Shown one piece after another: positions 7,588 to 16,582 of a DNA stretch of 47,942 nt. The stretch is from the IMG/VR virus record IMGVR_UViG_3300028025_002290, positions 1 to 47,942 of that record; one strand, written 5' to 3'. Under the pieces are notes generated by a model. The model did no database searches and had not been told where the DNA came from. It saw nothing but the letters and a program-made list of their open reading frames with translations. The first letter of the stretch is position 1. Each line of letters opens with the position of its first letter. Made by a program: the position numbers and the translations under genes. Source of the stretch: a virus.

Positions 7588-8580
7588 GTGGCAGTTTCAG
7601 GCACAGTCAGCATGACGGTTTTCAATACGCGTAAGGTCATTGACCACGCGTATCGTCGCTGCCGTATTCCTCCTGAAGGCATCTCATCGGAGCAAATTGA
7701 TTTTGCTCTTGACACGCTCTATCTTGTGCTCAGCATGTTGGCCAATCGTGGCCTTCAGCTGTGGTGCATTGAGCGATACTTGATGCCTCTCTATCAGGCT
7801 CAAGGCTTGATCACCATGCCTAATGGCATCGTTGACATTCTCAACACTAACTTGCGCACCATTGAGGTTGTGAATGAGAACACGACAGACACAACCACCT
7901 CAACTACTTACACAACGATTTTTCCAACGGAAACGCAAGTTACGGTTGTTGGCATTGAGTGGTCAGGAGCATCGACTGCCTATGCGCTAGAGACCTCAAC
8001 AAACGGTACCACCTGGACCACCGTATCAACCCAGAGCAATCCAAATACGGTTGCCAATGAGGTTACATGGGTTGACATTCAAGGGTCCCTAGCGACCACC
8101 TATTTCAGGGTAAGAGCCACAACAGGCGTACTTAATCAAACACAGGTGATCATGGCCAACACGCCAAACGAGATCCCTATGGCGCGTCTGAACCGCGACG
8201 ATTACGTCAATTTGCCAAACAAGACGTTTGAAGGTCGTCCATTGCAATTCTGGTGCGATCGCCAACTCAACAACCCAGTGCTCTACTTGTGGCCTGTACC
8301 ATCAGCGCAGTTTGTCACGGCCCAAGTGGTTGTATGGGTCAAGCGGTACATCATGGACGTCGGCACAATGACGCAAGAGATTGAGGTGCCACAACGCTGG
8401 TATGACTCAATTGTCTACGTCTTGGCGGCACGCTTGGCTGAAGAGACTCCGACGGTGGACCCCCAGATGATTGCCATCTTAGACCAGAAAGCGCAACGCT
8501 CCCTGCTTGAGGCAGAGAACGAAGAACGCGATGACTCGCCAATCTACTTGACTCCTAACATTGCGGTGTACACACGATGA
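7588..8580 (+). CDS. P22 gp4-like head-to-tail adaptor/tail accessory protein
   Basis: The GTG start at 7588 is supported by AGGAG 11 bases upstream. The 330-residue product has an N-terminal four-helix segment (TRKVIDHAYRRCRIPPEGIS, then FALDTLYLVLSMLANRGLQLW) like gp4-type adaptors that sit under the portal. A beta-rich insertion (about residues 105-195, TTSTTYTTIFPTETQVTVVG) follows. The C-terminal half (PLQFWCDRQLNNPVLYLWPV..., VPQRWYDSIVYVLAARLAEE) closes the fold. This protein would extend the portal and seal the packaged genome. The beta insertion is larger than in P22 gp4 and may be a surface domain. The stop overlaps the next ATG (ATGA). Confidence 0.7.
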   Translation: MAVSGTVSMTVFNTRKVIDHAYRRCRIPPEGISSEQIDFALDTLYLVLSMLANRGLQLWCIERYLMPLYQAQGLITMPNGIVDILNTNLRTIEVVNENTTDTTTSTTYTTIFPTETQVTVVGIEWSGASTAYALETSTNGTTWTTVSTQSNPNTVANEVTWVDIQGSLATTYFRVRATTGVLNQTQVIMANTPNEIPMARLNRDDYVNLPNKTFEGRPLQFWCDRQLNNPVLYLWPVPSAQFVTAQVVVWVKRYIMDVGTMTQEIEVPQRWYDSIVYVLAARLAEETPTVDPQMIAILDQKAQRSLLEAENEERDDSPIYLTPNIAVYTR

Positions 8581-8876
8581 GTGTCTGGCTAGATACCCGC
8601 GGACGCAGCACATTGGGCATTGGCCTGTGCGCCCGTTGCAGCCGCAAGATGAGCCTTGACCAGTTGTTTTCAGATCCAAATTCTCCCGGGTTGAGAGTCT
8701 GCAAAGAAGACTTAGACGAGCTTGATCCCTATCGCTTGCCTCCTCGTCAGCCCGACAACATTACCTTGCCATTTGTGAGGCCTGATTTGCCACTTACCAC
8801 TAACCCAGCGGGCATTGTGACTGAGGACGACAACAGCTTCATTATCGGCACAAATGACGAGTACATGATACCATGA
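8577..8876 (+). CDS. Small putative zinc-ribbon virion-associated protein
   Basis: This 99-residue protein is coupled by ATGA overlap to both neighbours. Near the N-terminus it has CARCSRKMSLDQLFSDP and then LRVCKEDLDELDPYRLPPRQ; the CxxC pair plus a third Cys suggest a degenerate metal-binding knuckle. A Pro-rich stretch (LPFVRPDLPL) and an acidic tail follow. I have a general memory of similar short 'CxRCSRK...DPYRLP' proteins between adaptor and fibre genes of phages. Function is unknown; it could help assemble the tail or fibre. Confidence 0.65.
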   Translation: MSVWLDTRGRSTLGIGLCARCSRKMSLDQLFSDPNSPGLRVCKEDLDELDPYRLPPRQPDNITLPFVRPDLPLTTNPAGIVTEDDNSFIIGTNDEYMIP

Positions 8877-11011
8877 CAGTACCATCAAACCTTGTACCAA
8901 CGTCGATTACGCAGCTTCCAGTTGCGCCAAACCCGACTTCGTCGGCGACAATGATCTGCGTGATTCAGGGGATCACTTACCAGGTTCCGTTCATTGACTT
9001 GCAGTCAACTGTTTCGGTCCCTGCTTCTCGCCTGATCAGCACAGGCGGCGGCCTACAAGGCGGCGGCGATCTTTCCCAAGACCGTACCTTGAGCATTGCA
9101 GACGGCGGCGTAACTAATGCCAAGCTAGCAGATAACGGGGTCGTTGCTGGTACGTATGGCTCTGGCTCGCTTATTCCCGTAATCACAATAGATGCTAAGG
9201 GCCTTGTCACAAATGTCTCTACGACAGCCCTAGTCATCTCTGGGTATGTTCCTGATACCAGGCAGATCATTGCAGGCAGCGGTTTGACTGGTGGCGGTAA
9301 CTTGCAGGCTGATCGGACGCTTGCTGTTAACTTTTCGACAGCTTCGCCATTAGCCCTTGGGACAGCTTCGGAAGGATCTGCTGCAGCATCTTCTCGTGGA
9401 GATCACGTTCACCCCGCGCTAAACTTTGCAAACCTGACTGAATATACTGGCTTGCTGCCATTGACACGCGGCGGAACCGGTATGCAAGTCAATAGCTTGA
9501 CTGCCGGAGCCATCTGGTATAACGATGGCAGCAATGGTTTCTTGCAGACTGTCCAGGGATCAAGTGGCCAAGTCTTGGTCTCGGGAGGCGCCTCTGCTCC
9601 AACTTGGGGCTCTGCCCTGGTTGTGTCTGCCCAGCCAGCCAATTACGTATATGCCGGCCCAACGTCTGGTGCTGCGGCTACAACGTCCTTCCGTTTGCTC
9701 GTAAATGACGACATTCCAAGCTTGCTGACAGGCAAGTCGATGAGCGGGGCAACAAACACTTTTAGCAGCATCCCCAACGCTGCTCTGACCAATTCGTCAG
9801 TCACGTTTAACGGTACGACAGTCGCCTTGGGCGGATCAGGCACCATCACGGCAACGGCAACGGCTGCCTTGACAATTGGAACCGGCTTGTCTGGCACAAG
9901 CTACAACGGCTCAACTGCCGTGACGATTGCAATTGACGCAACTGTTGCAACCCTGACGGGTTCTCAGACCCTGACTAACAAGACAATCAGCGGCAGCAAT
10001 AACACGCTTAGCAACATTGCAAATGCCTCGTTGACAAATAGCTCGGTCACGGTGGGCACTACGGCAATTGCTCTTGGGGGCTCTTCATTGACCCTCGGCG
10101 GTTTGACTTCAGTGGCCGTGACGCAAGACCCAACGTCTGCCTTGCAATTGGCAACCAAGCAGTATGTAGACGCGGTGGCTGAAGGTCTTCACATTCACGC
10201 CTCTTGTGCTGCAGCTACAACAGGGACGCTTGCCTCAATCACTGGTGGCACGGTTACATACAGCAATGGTACGGATGGAGTCGGAGCCACCCTTACCTTG
10301 TCTGTTGCCTTGACTGTTTTGGATGGCTATACGTTGCTCAATGGCGACCGTGTAGTAGTAAAGAACGAAGTTGCTACGGCTAACAACGGCATCTACACCT
10401 GGGCAACTGGCGGCACGGTCTTAACCAGGGCAACAGACTTTGACACGGCTGCCGAGATGGCAAGCGGTGACTTTACGTTTGTGTCCAACGGTACTTTGTA
10501 CGGAAATACGGGATGGGTTCAGACTAGCCCGGTCACGGTTGTTGGTGCAAGCCCGGTCACTTGGATTCAGTTCTCAGGAGCAGGTACTTACACTGCTGGC
10601 ACGGGCCTGACCCTGACCGGTACGTCGTTTAGCCTGACAGAGCCTGTCACGGCAATTTTAGGTGGCACTGGACAGACGTCCTATGCCGTTGGCGACTTGC
10701 TCTACGCCTCAACCACAACAGCCCTGAGTAAGTTGGCTGATGTTGCAACTGGTAACGCCTTGATCTCTGGAGGCGTGTCTACTGCTCCTGCATGGGGCAA
10801 GATTGGATTGACGACTCACGTGAGCGGGACGTTACCAATTGCAAATGGTGGTACAAATGCCACAACAACTCCAACGTCTGGAGCAGTGTCTTATGGCACT
10901 GGAACAGCTTATGGCTTTAGCGCTGCCGGTACATCTGGCGACTTTTTGATCTCAGGTGGTACCGGTTCACCTACCTGGACTAGTACAATCTCTGGAGGAA
11001 CTTACGCATGA
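8873..11011 (+). CDS. Long tail fibre protein
   Basis: The 712-residue product has the low-complexity beta composition of phage fibres (Thr, Ser, Gly, Ala, Val, Leu). The N-terminus ([20 protein letters not shown]) may attach to the virion. It continues with [22 protein letters not shown] and a second [21 protein letters not shown] copy, a [12 protein letters not shown] segment (possible His metal sites), [11 protein letters not shown], two copies of a [16 protein letters not shown]-type repeat (about residues 297-345 and 375-410), and a C-terminal [19 protein letters not shown] fibre motif. It overlaps the next gene by ATGA. It likely forms a trimeric fibre for host recognition, perhaps the shaft carrying the following protein. 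Confidence 0.75.
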   Translation: MTVPSNLVPTSITQLPVAPNPTSSATMICVIQGITYQVPFIDLQSTVSVPASRLISTGGGLQGGGDLSQDRTLSIADGGVTNAKLADNGVVAGTYGSGSLIPVITIDAKGLVTNVSTTALVISGYVPDTRQIIAGSGLTGGGNLQADRTLAVNFSTASPLALGTASEGSAAASSRGDHVHPALNFANLTEYTGLLPLTRGGTGMQVNSLTAGAIWYNDGSNGFLQTVQGSSGQVLVSGGASAPTWGSALVVSAQPANYVYAGPTSGAAATTSFRLLVNDDIPSLLTGKSMSGATNTFSSIPNAALTNSSVTFNGTTVALGGSGTITATATAALTIGTGLSGTSYNGSTAVTIAIDATVATLTGSQTLTNKTISGSNNTLSNIANASLTNSSVTVGTTAIALGGSSLTLGGLTSVAVTQDPTSALQLATKQYVDAVAEGLHIHASCAAATTGTLASITGGTVTYSNGTDGVGATLTLSVALTVLDGYTLLNGDRVVVKNEVATANNGIYTWATGGTVLTRATDFDTAAEMASGDFTFVSNGTLYGNTGWVQTSPVTVVGASPVTWIQFSGAGTYTAGTGLTLTGTSFSLTEPVTAILGGTGQTSYAVGDLLYASTTTALSKLADVATGNALISGGVSTAPAWGKIGLTTHVSGTLPIANGGTNATTTPTSGAVSYGTGTAYGFSAAGTSGDFLISGGTGSPTWTSTISGGTYA

Positions 11012-13911
11012 CAACAATTCTGACTAAGAAAAAGGACACGGCAGGGGCTCCGGTCGCCGGCGACCTGACCAATTCTGCTGGAGGCGCTGAGCTTGCTGTC
11101 AACACGGCAACCAAGCGTCTTTATACCAAGGACAGTAGCGGCAACGTCGTTGAGATTGGTACCAATCCAAGCTCGCTTGATGTCCCCGTAGTCATCTCAG
11201 GCACGACCACTTCAGCAGCCTTACGTATCACACAGCTTGGTACTGGCAATGCTTTGTTGGTTGAGGATTCAAGTAATCCTGATTCAACACCGTTTGTGAT
11301 TGACGCAAGTGGTAATGTTTTAGTGGGCTTAACCACTGCCAGAAGTTCTTTTACTGGAGGAACTGTAACCCCAAACGTTCAAATAGAACAGGTCAATGGC
11401 GGAAGACTTTCTATTACTAGGGACTCGGCAACTGGTGGCGCAGATTTGTTCTTGGCAAGAACAAGGGGTGCGGCGCTTGGTGACGTAACAGTTGTTCAAA
11501 GCGGCGACAGAATGGGCGGCATTTATTTTGCAGGCGCTGATGGAACAAATCTTATAACAGGCGCATCTATAGATGGGTGGGTAGACGGCACTCCCGGTAC
11601 AAACGATATGCCCGGACGTTTGGTGTTCAGCACCACTGCTGACGGAGCAAGTACTCCTACTGAACGCATGCGTATCGACTCCAGCGGTAATGTGGGTATT
11701 GGCTCTACTAGTCCTGTCACCAAATTGGAAATTTCTGGCACTACAAACCAGACATGGAGCGTGACCGCTTCTATTTCTGGAACAACTTTAGATGTGACGA
11801 TAGTTTCAAGCGGAACAATTGCCGTTGGCGATTTAATATTTGGCTTGAACGTACAGCCCGGCACTCGCATCACTGCGCTTGGTACTGGCGCTGGCGGTAT
11901 AGGCACATATACGGTAAGCGTTTCACAAACTGTTGCGTCAGGCACTGTTGCGGGAACGACATCTTATGCAAGCAACATCATTCGTATCACCAACACTGAT
12001 ACATCTATTACTATCAACGACCAGCCAGAAGGTATTTTGCAGTTTTTTGGCTCGGATGCAACAACGCCTACTGCTGGCGTGTCTTCATATATTGCCTCAG
12101 TTGCAGAGTCAAGCAGTCCTGATAGCGCACTTGTGCTTGGTACTCGTAACAACACAGGCGGTGGGGTAGATGCTAACGAGCGGATGCGTATTAACTCCGC
12201 TGGTAATGTGGGTATTGGCACAAATGCTCCCACCAGAAGACTTTCTGTTTATGGAGAGAATGCAACTGCGCTTCTTGCGGACAGCGGAACAGACAACACA
12301 GTTGCAACTTTTAACAGTGCAAACGCACAAGCCAACTTAGACATTACAGGAAGTGGTGCTAGATTTAGGATTGGCGCATCGGGAAGCGGTGAGTTCTTCT
12401 TATCAACTGGGACAACAAGCACATACACAGAACGTATGCGTATCGACTCCTCTGGTAATGTGGGGATTGGTACGAGTTCACCTACGGCTGGGGTTAGCTT
12501 TAATACAAATACTCGTATTTTGGGGATTGCTGGTAGCGCAGGAGCATCAGCATTATCTTACGGAGCAATAGCACTTCAAAACAACAGAGCAACTGCAACA
12601 GTAAGCGATACGATTGGCTCATTAGGATTTTTGTCTGCAAACGACACTGCTCCGCTAAAAGCTGAAATTTCTTCGGTACTTAAAGGTTCTGGAGGTGTAA
12701 CTGGTGGCTTTGGCGCTGATTTAGTTTTTTCCACCCGTACGGACAATAGCGCATCTGTTACTGAACGTATGCGTATCGACTCCAGCGGCAACTTACTGTT
12801 AGGGACTACTGCTACAAGAACTTTTGCTGGGGTTACGGCTGCATTGCAAGTTGAAAGCACGACAGTAAATGGTGGCTCTCAATTTCTAACAGTCAACAAC
12901 GCAACAGCGGGGAACGGCCCTCTTTTTTCATTCAACCGATCTCGTGGAACTGCACTTGGCGCTGTTACTGCGGTGGCGCAAGGCGACACGTTGGGTCGTG
13001 TATTCTTTGCAGGTGCTGATGGAACTGCGTTGATTGGCGCTGCATCAATTTCTGCTCAAGTAGACGCTACTCCCGGCACAAATGATATGCCCGGACGCTT
13101 GATATTCAGCACTACTGCTGACGGAGCAAGCTCGCCCACAGAACGTATGCGTATCGACTCCAGCGGTAATGTGGGGATTGGTACGAGTTCGCCATTATCC
13201 TCAAGTAAGTTAACTGTATCTGGTGCTGTTGCATCAAATGGCGGTTTATCTGCTGATCTTGTGTCCGCTATTTCTTTAGATTTTTCAGGTGGTGAAGGTC
13301 GAATAATTGCACAAGGTTCATCTGGTAATTCCGCTGCTATCACATTTAGAAATGGAAATTCAGGTAGTGGTACTACAGAACGTATGCGTATCGACACCAG
13401 CGGTAACTTGCTGGTGGGGGGTACGAGCACTTATTCATCAATTCCTGGAGTGTACTCAACTCAAAATTATGTTTTAGGGCTTTCTACTGGATATTGGAAA
13501 CTAGCAATATCGTCAACAAACTTTTTCTTTGCTTATGGCGCAAGTGGCGCACCTAGTGATAGAGCAAGCATAAATTCATCTACTGGTGTTTATACGCCGC
13601 TGTCTGACAGAAACAAGAAAAAAGATTTTGAAGCTTCAAATATTGGTTTGTCGGCAGTAATGCAACTTAAACCAACATTGTTCAGAATGATTGAAGATGA
13701 TGAAACAAAAGAAAAAGAATTGGGATTCATTGCTCAAGAGGTTCAATCTGTCATTCCACAGGCTTATTTTGAGCAAAATGGTTCAGATGGAACAAAATTT
13801 ATTGGATTGCAAGACCGACCAATTATTGCTGTTTTGACAAAAGCAATCCAAGAACAACAAGCCCTTATCCAATCCCTTACAACCCGCATAACCGCACTGG
13901 AAACAAAATGA
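11008..13911 (+). CDS. Tail fibre/spike with C-terminal S74 intramolecular chaperone
   Basis: This 967-residue protein is a repeat-rich fibre. The motif [15 protein letters not shown] and variants start at nucleotides 11662, 12178, 12430, 12763, 13141 and 13378. Residues about 250-320 carry the same beta module as the 411-residue virion protein at 4111. The C-terminal 100 residues are a peptidase S74/endosialidase-type chaperone: [20 protein letters not shown] (candidate cleavage Ser866), [22 protein letters not shown], then a coiled-coil end ([20 protein letters not shown]). In this family the domain trimerises the fibre and then cuts itself off. The last 450 bases are more AT-rich than the repeats, suggesting domain exchange. 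Confidence 0.85.
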   Translation: MTTILTKKKDTAGAPVAGDLTNSAGGAELAVNTATKRLYTKDSSGNVVEIGTNPSSLDVPVVISGTTTSAALRITQLGTGNALLVEDSSNPDSTPFVIDASGNVLVGLTTARSSFTGGTVTPNVQIEQVNGGRLSITRDSATGGADLFLARTRGAALGDVTVVQSGDRMGGIYFAGADGTNLITGASIDGWVDGTPGTNDMPGRLVFSTTADGASTPTERMRIDSSGNVGIGSTSPVTKLEISGTTNQTWSVTASISGTTLDVTIVSSGTIAVGDLIFGLNVQPGTRITALGTGAGGIGTYTVSVSQTVASGTVAGTTSYASNIIRITNTDTSITINDQPEGILQFFGSDATTPTAGVSSYIASVAESSSPDSALVLGTRNNTGGGVDANERMRINSAGNVGIGTNAPTRRLSVYGENATALLADSGTDNTVATFNSANAQANLDITGSGARFRIGASGSGEFFLSTGTTSTYTERMRIDSSGNVGIGTSSPTAGVSFNTNTRILGIAGSAGASALSYGAIALQNNRATATVSDTIGSLGFLSANDTAPLKAEISSVLKGSGGVTGGFGADLVFSTRTDNSASVTERMRIDSSGNLLLGTTATRTFAGVTAALQVESTTVNGGSQFLTVNNATAGNGPLFSFNRSRGTALGAVTAVAQGDTLGRVFFAGADGTALIGAASISAQVDATPGTNDMPGRLIFSTTADGASSPTERMRIDSSGNVGIGTSSPLSSSKLTVSGAVASNGGLSADLVSAISLDFSGGEGRIIAQGSSGNSAAITFRNGNSGSGTTERMRIDTSGNLLVGGTSTYSSIPGVYSTQNYVLGLSTGYWKLAISSTNFFFAYGASGAPSDRASINSSTGVYTPLSDRNKKKDFEASNIGLSAVMQLKPTLFRMIEDDETKEKELGFIAQEVQSVIPQAYFEQNGSDGTKFIGLQDRPIIAVLTKAIQEQQALIQSLTTRITALETK
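11464..11703 (+). repeat. Fibre internal repeat, copy 1 (80 codons)
   Basis: This 240-base coding segment begins [20 protein letters not shown], contains [19 protein letters not shown] and ends at SGNVGIG. It aligns without gaps to 12943-13182 within the same gene. Protein identity is high, while many third codon positions differ, so the duplication is old or was built by recombination between fibre genes. Confidence 0.8.
12943..13182 (+). repeat. Fibre internal repeat, copy 2 (80 codons)
   Basis: Second copy of the 80-codon unit (begins [20 protein letters not shown], contains [19 protein letters not shown]). It has the same length as copy 1, so the unit is likely a complete structural repeat of the trimeric shaft rather than a random fragment. 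Confidence 0.8.
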
Positions 13912-14195
13912 ACATCACATACTCAATCGCACAACTTGACCGCCAAACCTTTGATGGCTTGGTAACCACTGCTCATTACACAGTTAACGCTGTTGATGGC
14001 GCACACACTGCTGGCTCTTACGGCACAGTAGGTTTTGAGCGTGGCGACACATTCATTGCTTATGACTCATTGACTGAAGTTCAAGTCATTGCTTGGGTTA
14101 AAGACAAGCTAGATGTTGAGGCTATTGAAGCAAGCCTTGCCGCACAAATTGAATCAAAGAAGAACCCTGTTACAGCAACAGGAGTGCCTTGGTGA
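13908..14195 (+). CDS. Small conserved fibre-associated protein (DUF7936-like)
   Basis: The 95-residue product contains [40 protein letters not shown] and a C-terminal helix ending [12 protein letters not shown]. This pattern is typical of a small protein encoded after fibre genes in many phages; I associate it with DUF7936, from memory. It may assist fibre assembly or cap the fibre. It overlaps the preceding fibre gene by ATGA and ends in tandem stops (TGA TAA). A possible RNA pseudoknot follows directly. Confidence 0.7.
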   Translation: MNITYSIAQLDRQTFDGLVTTAHYTVNAVDGAHTAGSYGTVGFERGDTFIAYDSLTEVQVIAWVKDKLDVEAIEASLAAQIESKKNPVTATGVPW

Positions 14196-14196
14196 T

Positions 14197-14225
14197 AAAG
14201 GCAAGCCGCCAGCCTTTGATGGCGG
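14197..14225 (+). other. Possible H-type RNA pseudoknot
   Basis: Two interleaved stems are seen. AAAGGC 14197-14202 pairs with GCCTTT 14212-14217, and CCGCCA 14206-14211 pairs with TGGCGG 14220-14225. They are arranged as a pseudoknot with linkers of 3, 0 and 2 bases; the 2-base linker is short, so the stems may instead be alternatives. It lies between the stop at 14195 and the TAAGGAGC ribosome site of the next gene. Confidence 0.4.
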
Positions 14226-14243
14226 TAATTTAAGGAGCATGAA

Positions 14244-14468
14244 ATGGGCAACAACACAAAACCCCAACTCATCATTGACGGAGTTGAGCACGACATCGAG
14301 TCTTTGAACGACCAGCAGAAAGTGATTTTGGATCACGTTGCTGACTTGGAGCGTAAGGTAGCATCGGCCAAGTTTAACTTGGATCAGCTGCAAGTAGGAC
14401 GCGATGCGTTTCTCAATATGTTAAGACAATCGTTGGCCGAACAGCCAACTGTGACACAAGCGGAGTAA
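14244..14468 (+). CDS. Small coiled-coil protein (DUF6447-like)
   Basis: The 74-residue protein starts with a short beta segment (PQLIIDGVEHDIESLNDQQK) followed by one long helix (VILDHVADLERKVASAKFNL to MLRQSLAEQP). The 'IxIDGxExDxxSLxDxxK' start is shared by the DUF6447 group of small phage proteins. Role unknown; placed at the head of the lysis/membrane cassette. TTTAAGGAGCATGAA supplies the ribosome site. Confidence 0.65.
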   Translation: MGNNTKPQLIIDGVEHDIESLNDQQKVILDHVADLERKVASAKFNLDQLQVGRDAFLNMLRQSLAEQPTVTQAE

Positions 14469-14472
14469 GTAC

Positions 14473-14688
14473 ATGGAAGCGGTTCAAGAATTAGCCACCG
14501 AGACTGATAAGCGTTTGAGTGTCCATGAGGCAATCTGCGCCCAACGGTACGAGGTCATTCAGACCCGCTTCGATGAGGGTTCCAAGCGCATGACCAGGGT
14601 TGAGTACCTCTTGTATGTAGTCATCTTGGTCGTGCTGCTGGGTCCTGGGGTAGCAGCAGAGTTTGTCAAGAAATTTTTGGGGCTGTAA
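14473..14688 (+). CDS. Small membrane-anchored coiled-coil protein
   Basis: This 71-residue protein has an N-terminal charged helix (MEAVQELATETDKRLSVHEA...RFDEGSKRMTRVEY) and one transmembrane helix near the C-terminus (YLLYVVILVVLLGPGVAAEF, about residues 45-65), followed by a short basic tail. That topology fits a holin-like or lysis accessory protein. Its TAA (14686-14688) is directly followed, in the same frame, by the next gene. Confidence 0.6.
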   Translation: MEAVQELATETDKRLSVHEAICAQRYEVIQTRFDEGSKRMTRVEYLLYVVILVVLLGPGVAAEFVKKFLGL

Positions 14689-15354
14689 ATTGACCCGCTC
14701 AGCATTCTTTTTGCCGCCAATGCCTGTGTCTCTGCTATTAAGCAAGGATGCAAGCTGTACAAAGACGCTAAAACGTCCTTTATGGAGATCAAGAAGACTG
14801 TTGATGAGGTTGCTTCAGATGTCAAAGCAGTCAGAGGATTCTGGGCAAAGCTTTTCGGAACAGCCCCAGCCACGCCCCAGCCTGTGGCGAAAAAGAAGGA
14901 GAAGTACGTTGCCGTTGACGAAACCCAAGTCATGGCAGACATCGTTACTCAGCTTACCCAGTTTTTTAAGCTACAAGAACAGCTTGCCGACCACATAAGG
15001 GAAGAGGAAGAGAAGAGCAAAACGGTTTATAACCCAGATGCCAACCTGATGGAAGCTGCCCTGAAGCGGGTAATGGCTCAAGACCAGATGGCGGCGTTGG
15101 AGGTGGAGATAAGAGAGGCGATGGTGTACGGCGCGCCTAAAGAGATGGGCGCGTTGTACAGCAAAGTGTTTGATATGCGGGATGTCATCAAGGTAGAGCA
15201 AGACAAAGCAAGGAAGAAACGGGATGATGAATCATGGCAACGCAAGGAAGAGGAGCGGCTCCTAAGAGAAAGGCAGGCGTATCTGCTGGCGACTATCCTA
15301 TTCCTCCTATATATGTGGTTGCTCCTCGGCCTCTTGTACAAGACTGGGAGATAG
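14689..15354 (+). CDS. Membrane-associated coiled-coil protein, apparent ATT start
   Basis: The first in-frame ATG is at 14782, but the 31 codons upstream read convincingly as protein (DPLSILFAANACVSAIKQGC, then KLYKDAKTSF), a typical N-terminus of this phage protein type. The open frame begins immediately after the previous gene's TAA, with ATT at 14689 in the first codon. I therefore propose an ATT start by termination-reinitiation (221 residues). The protein has an amphipathic N-terminus, a Lys/Glu-rich helical middle, a long charged helix (KARKKRDDESWQRKEEERLL) and a C-terminal transmembrane helix (AYLLATILFLLYMWLLLGLL). Role unknown; near lysis genes. If ATG 14782 is used, the product has 190 residues. 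Confidence 0.6.
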   Translation: MDPLSILFAANACVSAIKQGCKLYKDAKTSFMEIKKTVDEVASDVKAVRGFWAKLFGTAPATPQPVAKKKEKYVAVDETQVMADIVTQLTQFFKLQEQLADHIREEEEKSKTVYNPDANLMEAALKRVMAQDQMAALEVEIREAMVYGAPKEMGALYSKVFDMRDVIKVEQDKARKKRDDESWQRKEEERLLRERQAYLLATILFLLYMWLLLGLLYKTGR

Positions 15355-15539
15355 TTGTGGGGTGGATTGCAGCGTGTATTCTTGTGGTGCTGATGTTGCC
15401 CTTGCTTGGGATGCTGTACATGGATGTGCTGCAAACCAAAAAGGAAGCTCAAGCACAGATTGAGAAGATGGAAAAAGTACGTAGAAAAATTGAAAAGGAA
15501 GAACGAAATGATTCCAATAGTAGCGTCCCTCCTCGGTAG
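15234..15539 (+). CDS. Single-pass membrane protein, possible spanin-like
   Basis: This 101-residue frame overlaps the previous gene's 3' end by 121 bases. Both frames look coding. Residues about 1-40 are basic and Pro-rich (GDYPIPPIYVVAPRPLVQDW), 42-66 form a transmembrane helix (IVVGWIAACILVVLMLPLLG), and the rest is a charged coiled coil (TKKEAQAQIEKMEKVRRKIE). One N-terminal membrane helix followed by a periplasmic coiled coil is the layout of inner-membrane spanins, but the long N-terminal segment is unusual and no outer-membrane lipoprotein partner is seen. The ribosome site is weak. Confidence 0.55.
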   Translation: MATQGRGAAPKRKAGVSAGDYPIPPIYVVAPRPLVQDWEIVVGWIAACILVVLMLPLLGMLYMDVLQTKKEAQAQIEKMEKVRRKIEKEERNDSNSSVPPR

Positions 15540-16020
15540 CCTAGCCGAAAACGGCCTTGGGCTGCTCTCCAGTGCCATCCAAGCCAAAGGCAAGGAAGTG
15601 GTAGAGAGCACGCTTGGCGTAAAGATCCCTGACAATCCAACTCCAGAGGATGTCAGCAAGCTGCGACAACTTCAGTTTGAGCACGAAGAACGCTTGCTTG
15701 AACTTGGAATTGAGAAGGCCAAGATGGAGCTGGCCGAACTGCAATTGTTTGCAGATGCCGCCAAGAACGAAGACAACAACGTCACAGATCGTTGGCAGTC
15801 AGATATGAACAGTGATTCTTGGCTGTCCAAGAACATCCGACCCATGAGCCTGATTGCCATCTTCTTTGGTTATTTCCTATTTGCCATGATGAGTGCCTTC
15901 GGCTTAAACGCCAACGAATCCTACGTCCAGTTGCTCGGGCAGTGGGGGATGCTCATCATGGGCGCATACTTTGGCGGTAGAACCATTGAGAAACTAGCTG
16001 AAATGAAAGGCAGAAAATGA
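15508..16020 (+). CDS. Holin of the 3TM (GTA-holin-like) type
   Basis: I start at ATG 15508, which has AAAAGGAAGAACGA upstream; a longer in-frame start at 15406 would lie within the previous gene. The 170-residue product has an N-terminal hydrophobic helix (IPIVASLLGSLAENGLGLLS), a soluble helical middle with KLRQLQFEHEERLLELGIEK, and two C-terminal membrane segments (RPMSLIAIFFGYFLFAMMSA and LGQWGMLIMGAYFGGRTIEK). This matches the Pfam '3TM holin' family known from gene transfer agents and phages. It would permeabilise the inner membrane at lysis. It overlaps its upstream neighbour and is ATGA-coupled to the next small membrane gene. Confidence 0.75.
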   Translation: MIPIVASLLGSLAENGLGLLSSAIQAKGKEVVESTLGVKIPDNPTPEDVSKLRQLQFEHEERLLELGIEKAKMELAELQLFADAAKNEDNNVTDRWQSDMNSDSWLSKNIRPMSLIAIFFGYFLFAMMSAFGLNANESYVQLLGQWGMLIMGAYFGGRTIEKLAEMKGRK

Positions 16021-16247
16021 AAGCCAAGCTAACCTTTTTTGTGACCTTGATGGTCAGCTTTACTCTATGCGTTGTCATTATTGGCATGGTAGCCGTGCTA
16101 ATGGCTGGTTTGTTCGACCCGATTGTTGACAACTCTGAAATCTTTAAACTCATATCACCAGCGTTTCAAACCATTGTTGGTGGTTTTATTGGCTTACTGG
16201 CTGGCGTGAAACTGTCTCACGGTGAAAAAGATGCGGAGGAAAAATGA
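16017..16247 (+). CDS. Small two-TM membrane protein, possible second holin or antiholin
   Basis: The 76-residue product has two strong hydrophobic helices (about residues 6-32, LTFFVTLMVSFTLCVVIIGM, and 45-66, LISPAFQTIVGGFIGLLAGV) joined by a short polar loop, with a charged C-terminus (HGEKDAEEK). Its ATG overlaps the 3TM holin stop, and its stop overlaps the endolysin ATG (ATGA). Size, topology and position fit a class II holin or an antiholin; no finer assignment is possible. Confidence 0.65.
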   Translation: MKAKLTFFVTLMVSFTLCVVIIGMVAVLMAGLFDPIVDNSEIFKLISPAFQTIVGGFIGLLAGVKLSHGEKDAEEK

Positions 16248-16582
16248 GTCTCAATACTGAACAAGCCGCATTTTTGCTGGACATGTGTAAGCTAATCCAG
16301 TACGCTACAGACCAAGGATTCGTGGTTACCGGCGGGGAACTTGCCCGTACTCCCGAACAGCAAGCCATTTATTTTAAGACGGGGCGTTCCAAGACAATGA
16401 ATTCCATCCATCTGAAGCGCTGCGCAATTGACCTAAACTTCTTCAAAGAAGGTAAGATCATTTGGGATAAAACAATCTTGGAGCCATTGGGTGCCTATTG
16501 GGAAAGTCTACACCCTAAGAATCGTTGGGGCGGCAATTTCAAGAGCCTGGTGGATTGTCCGCACTTTGAGAGGAACGTCTAA
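16244..16582 (+). CDS. Endolysin, M15-type peptidase
   Basis: The 112-residue enzyme matches M15-type peptidases. It has GGELARTPEQQAIYFKTGRS near the N-terminus, then MNSIHLKRCAIDLNFF with candidate zinc ligands His56 and Asp63, and a C-terminal RWGGNFKSLVDCPHFE with the third ligand His107. Such enzymes cut peptidoglycan stem peptides. The usual motif is SxHxxxxAxD, with a small shift in spacing here (SIHLKRCAID). It lacks a signal peptide and therefore needs the holin genes just upstream. GCGGAGGAAAA before the ATG is a strong ribosome site. Confidence 0.85.
   Translation: MSLNTEQAAFLLDMCKLIQYATDQGFVVTGGELARTPEQQAIYFKTGRSKTMNSIHLKRCAIDLNFFKEGKIIWDKTILEPLGAYWESLHPKNRWGGNFKSLVDCPHFERNV

Noticed and set aside
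11008-13911. [10 protein letters not shown] repeats as a DNA-level regulatory repeat
   Set aside because: Copies are in frame, conserved as protein and vary at third codon positions, so selection is on the fibre structure.
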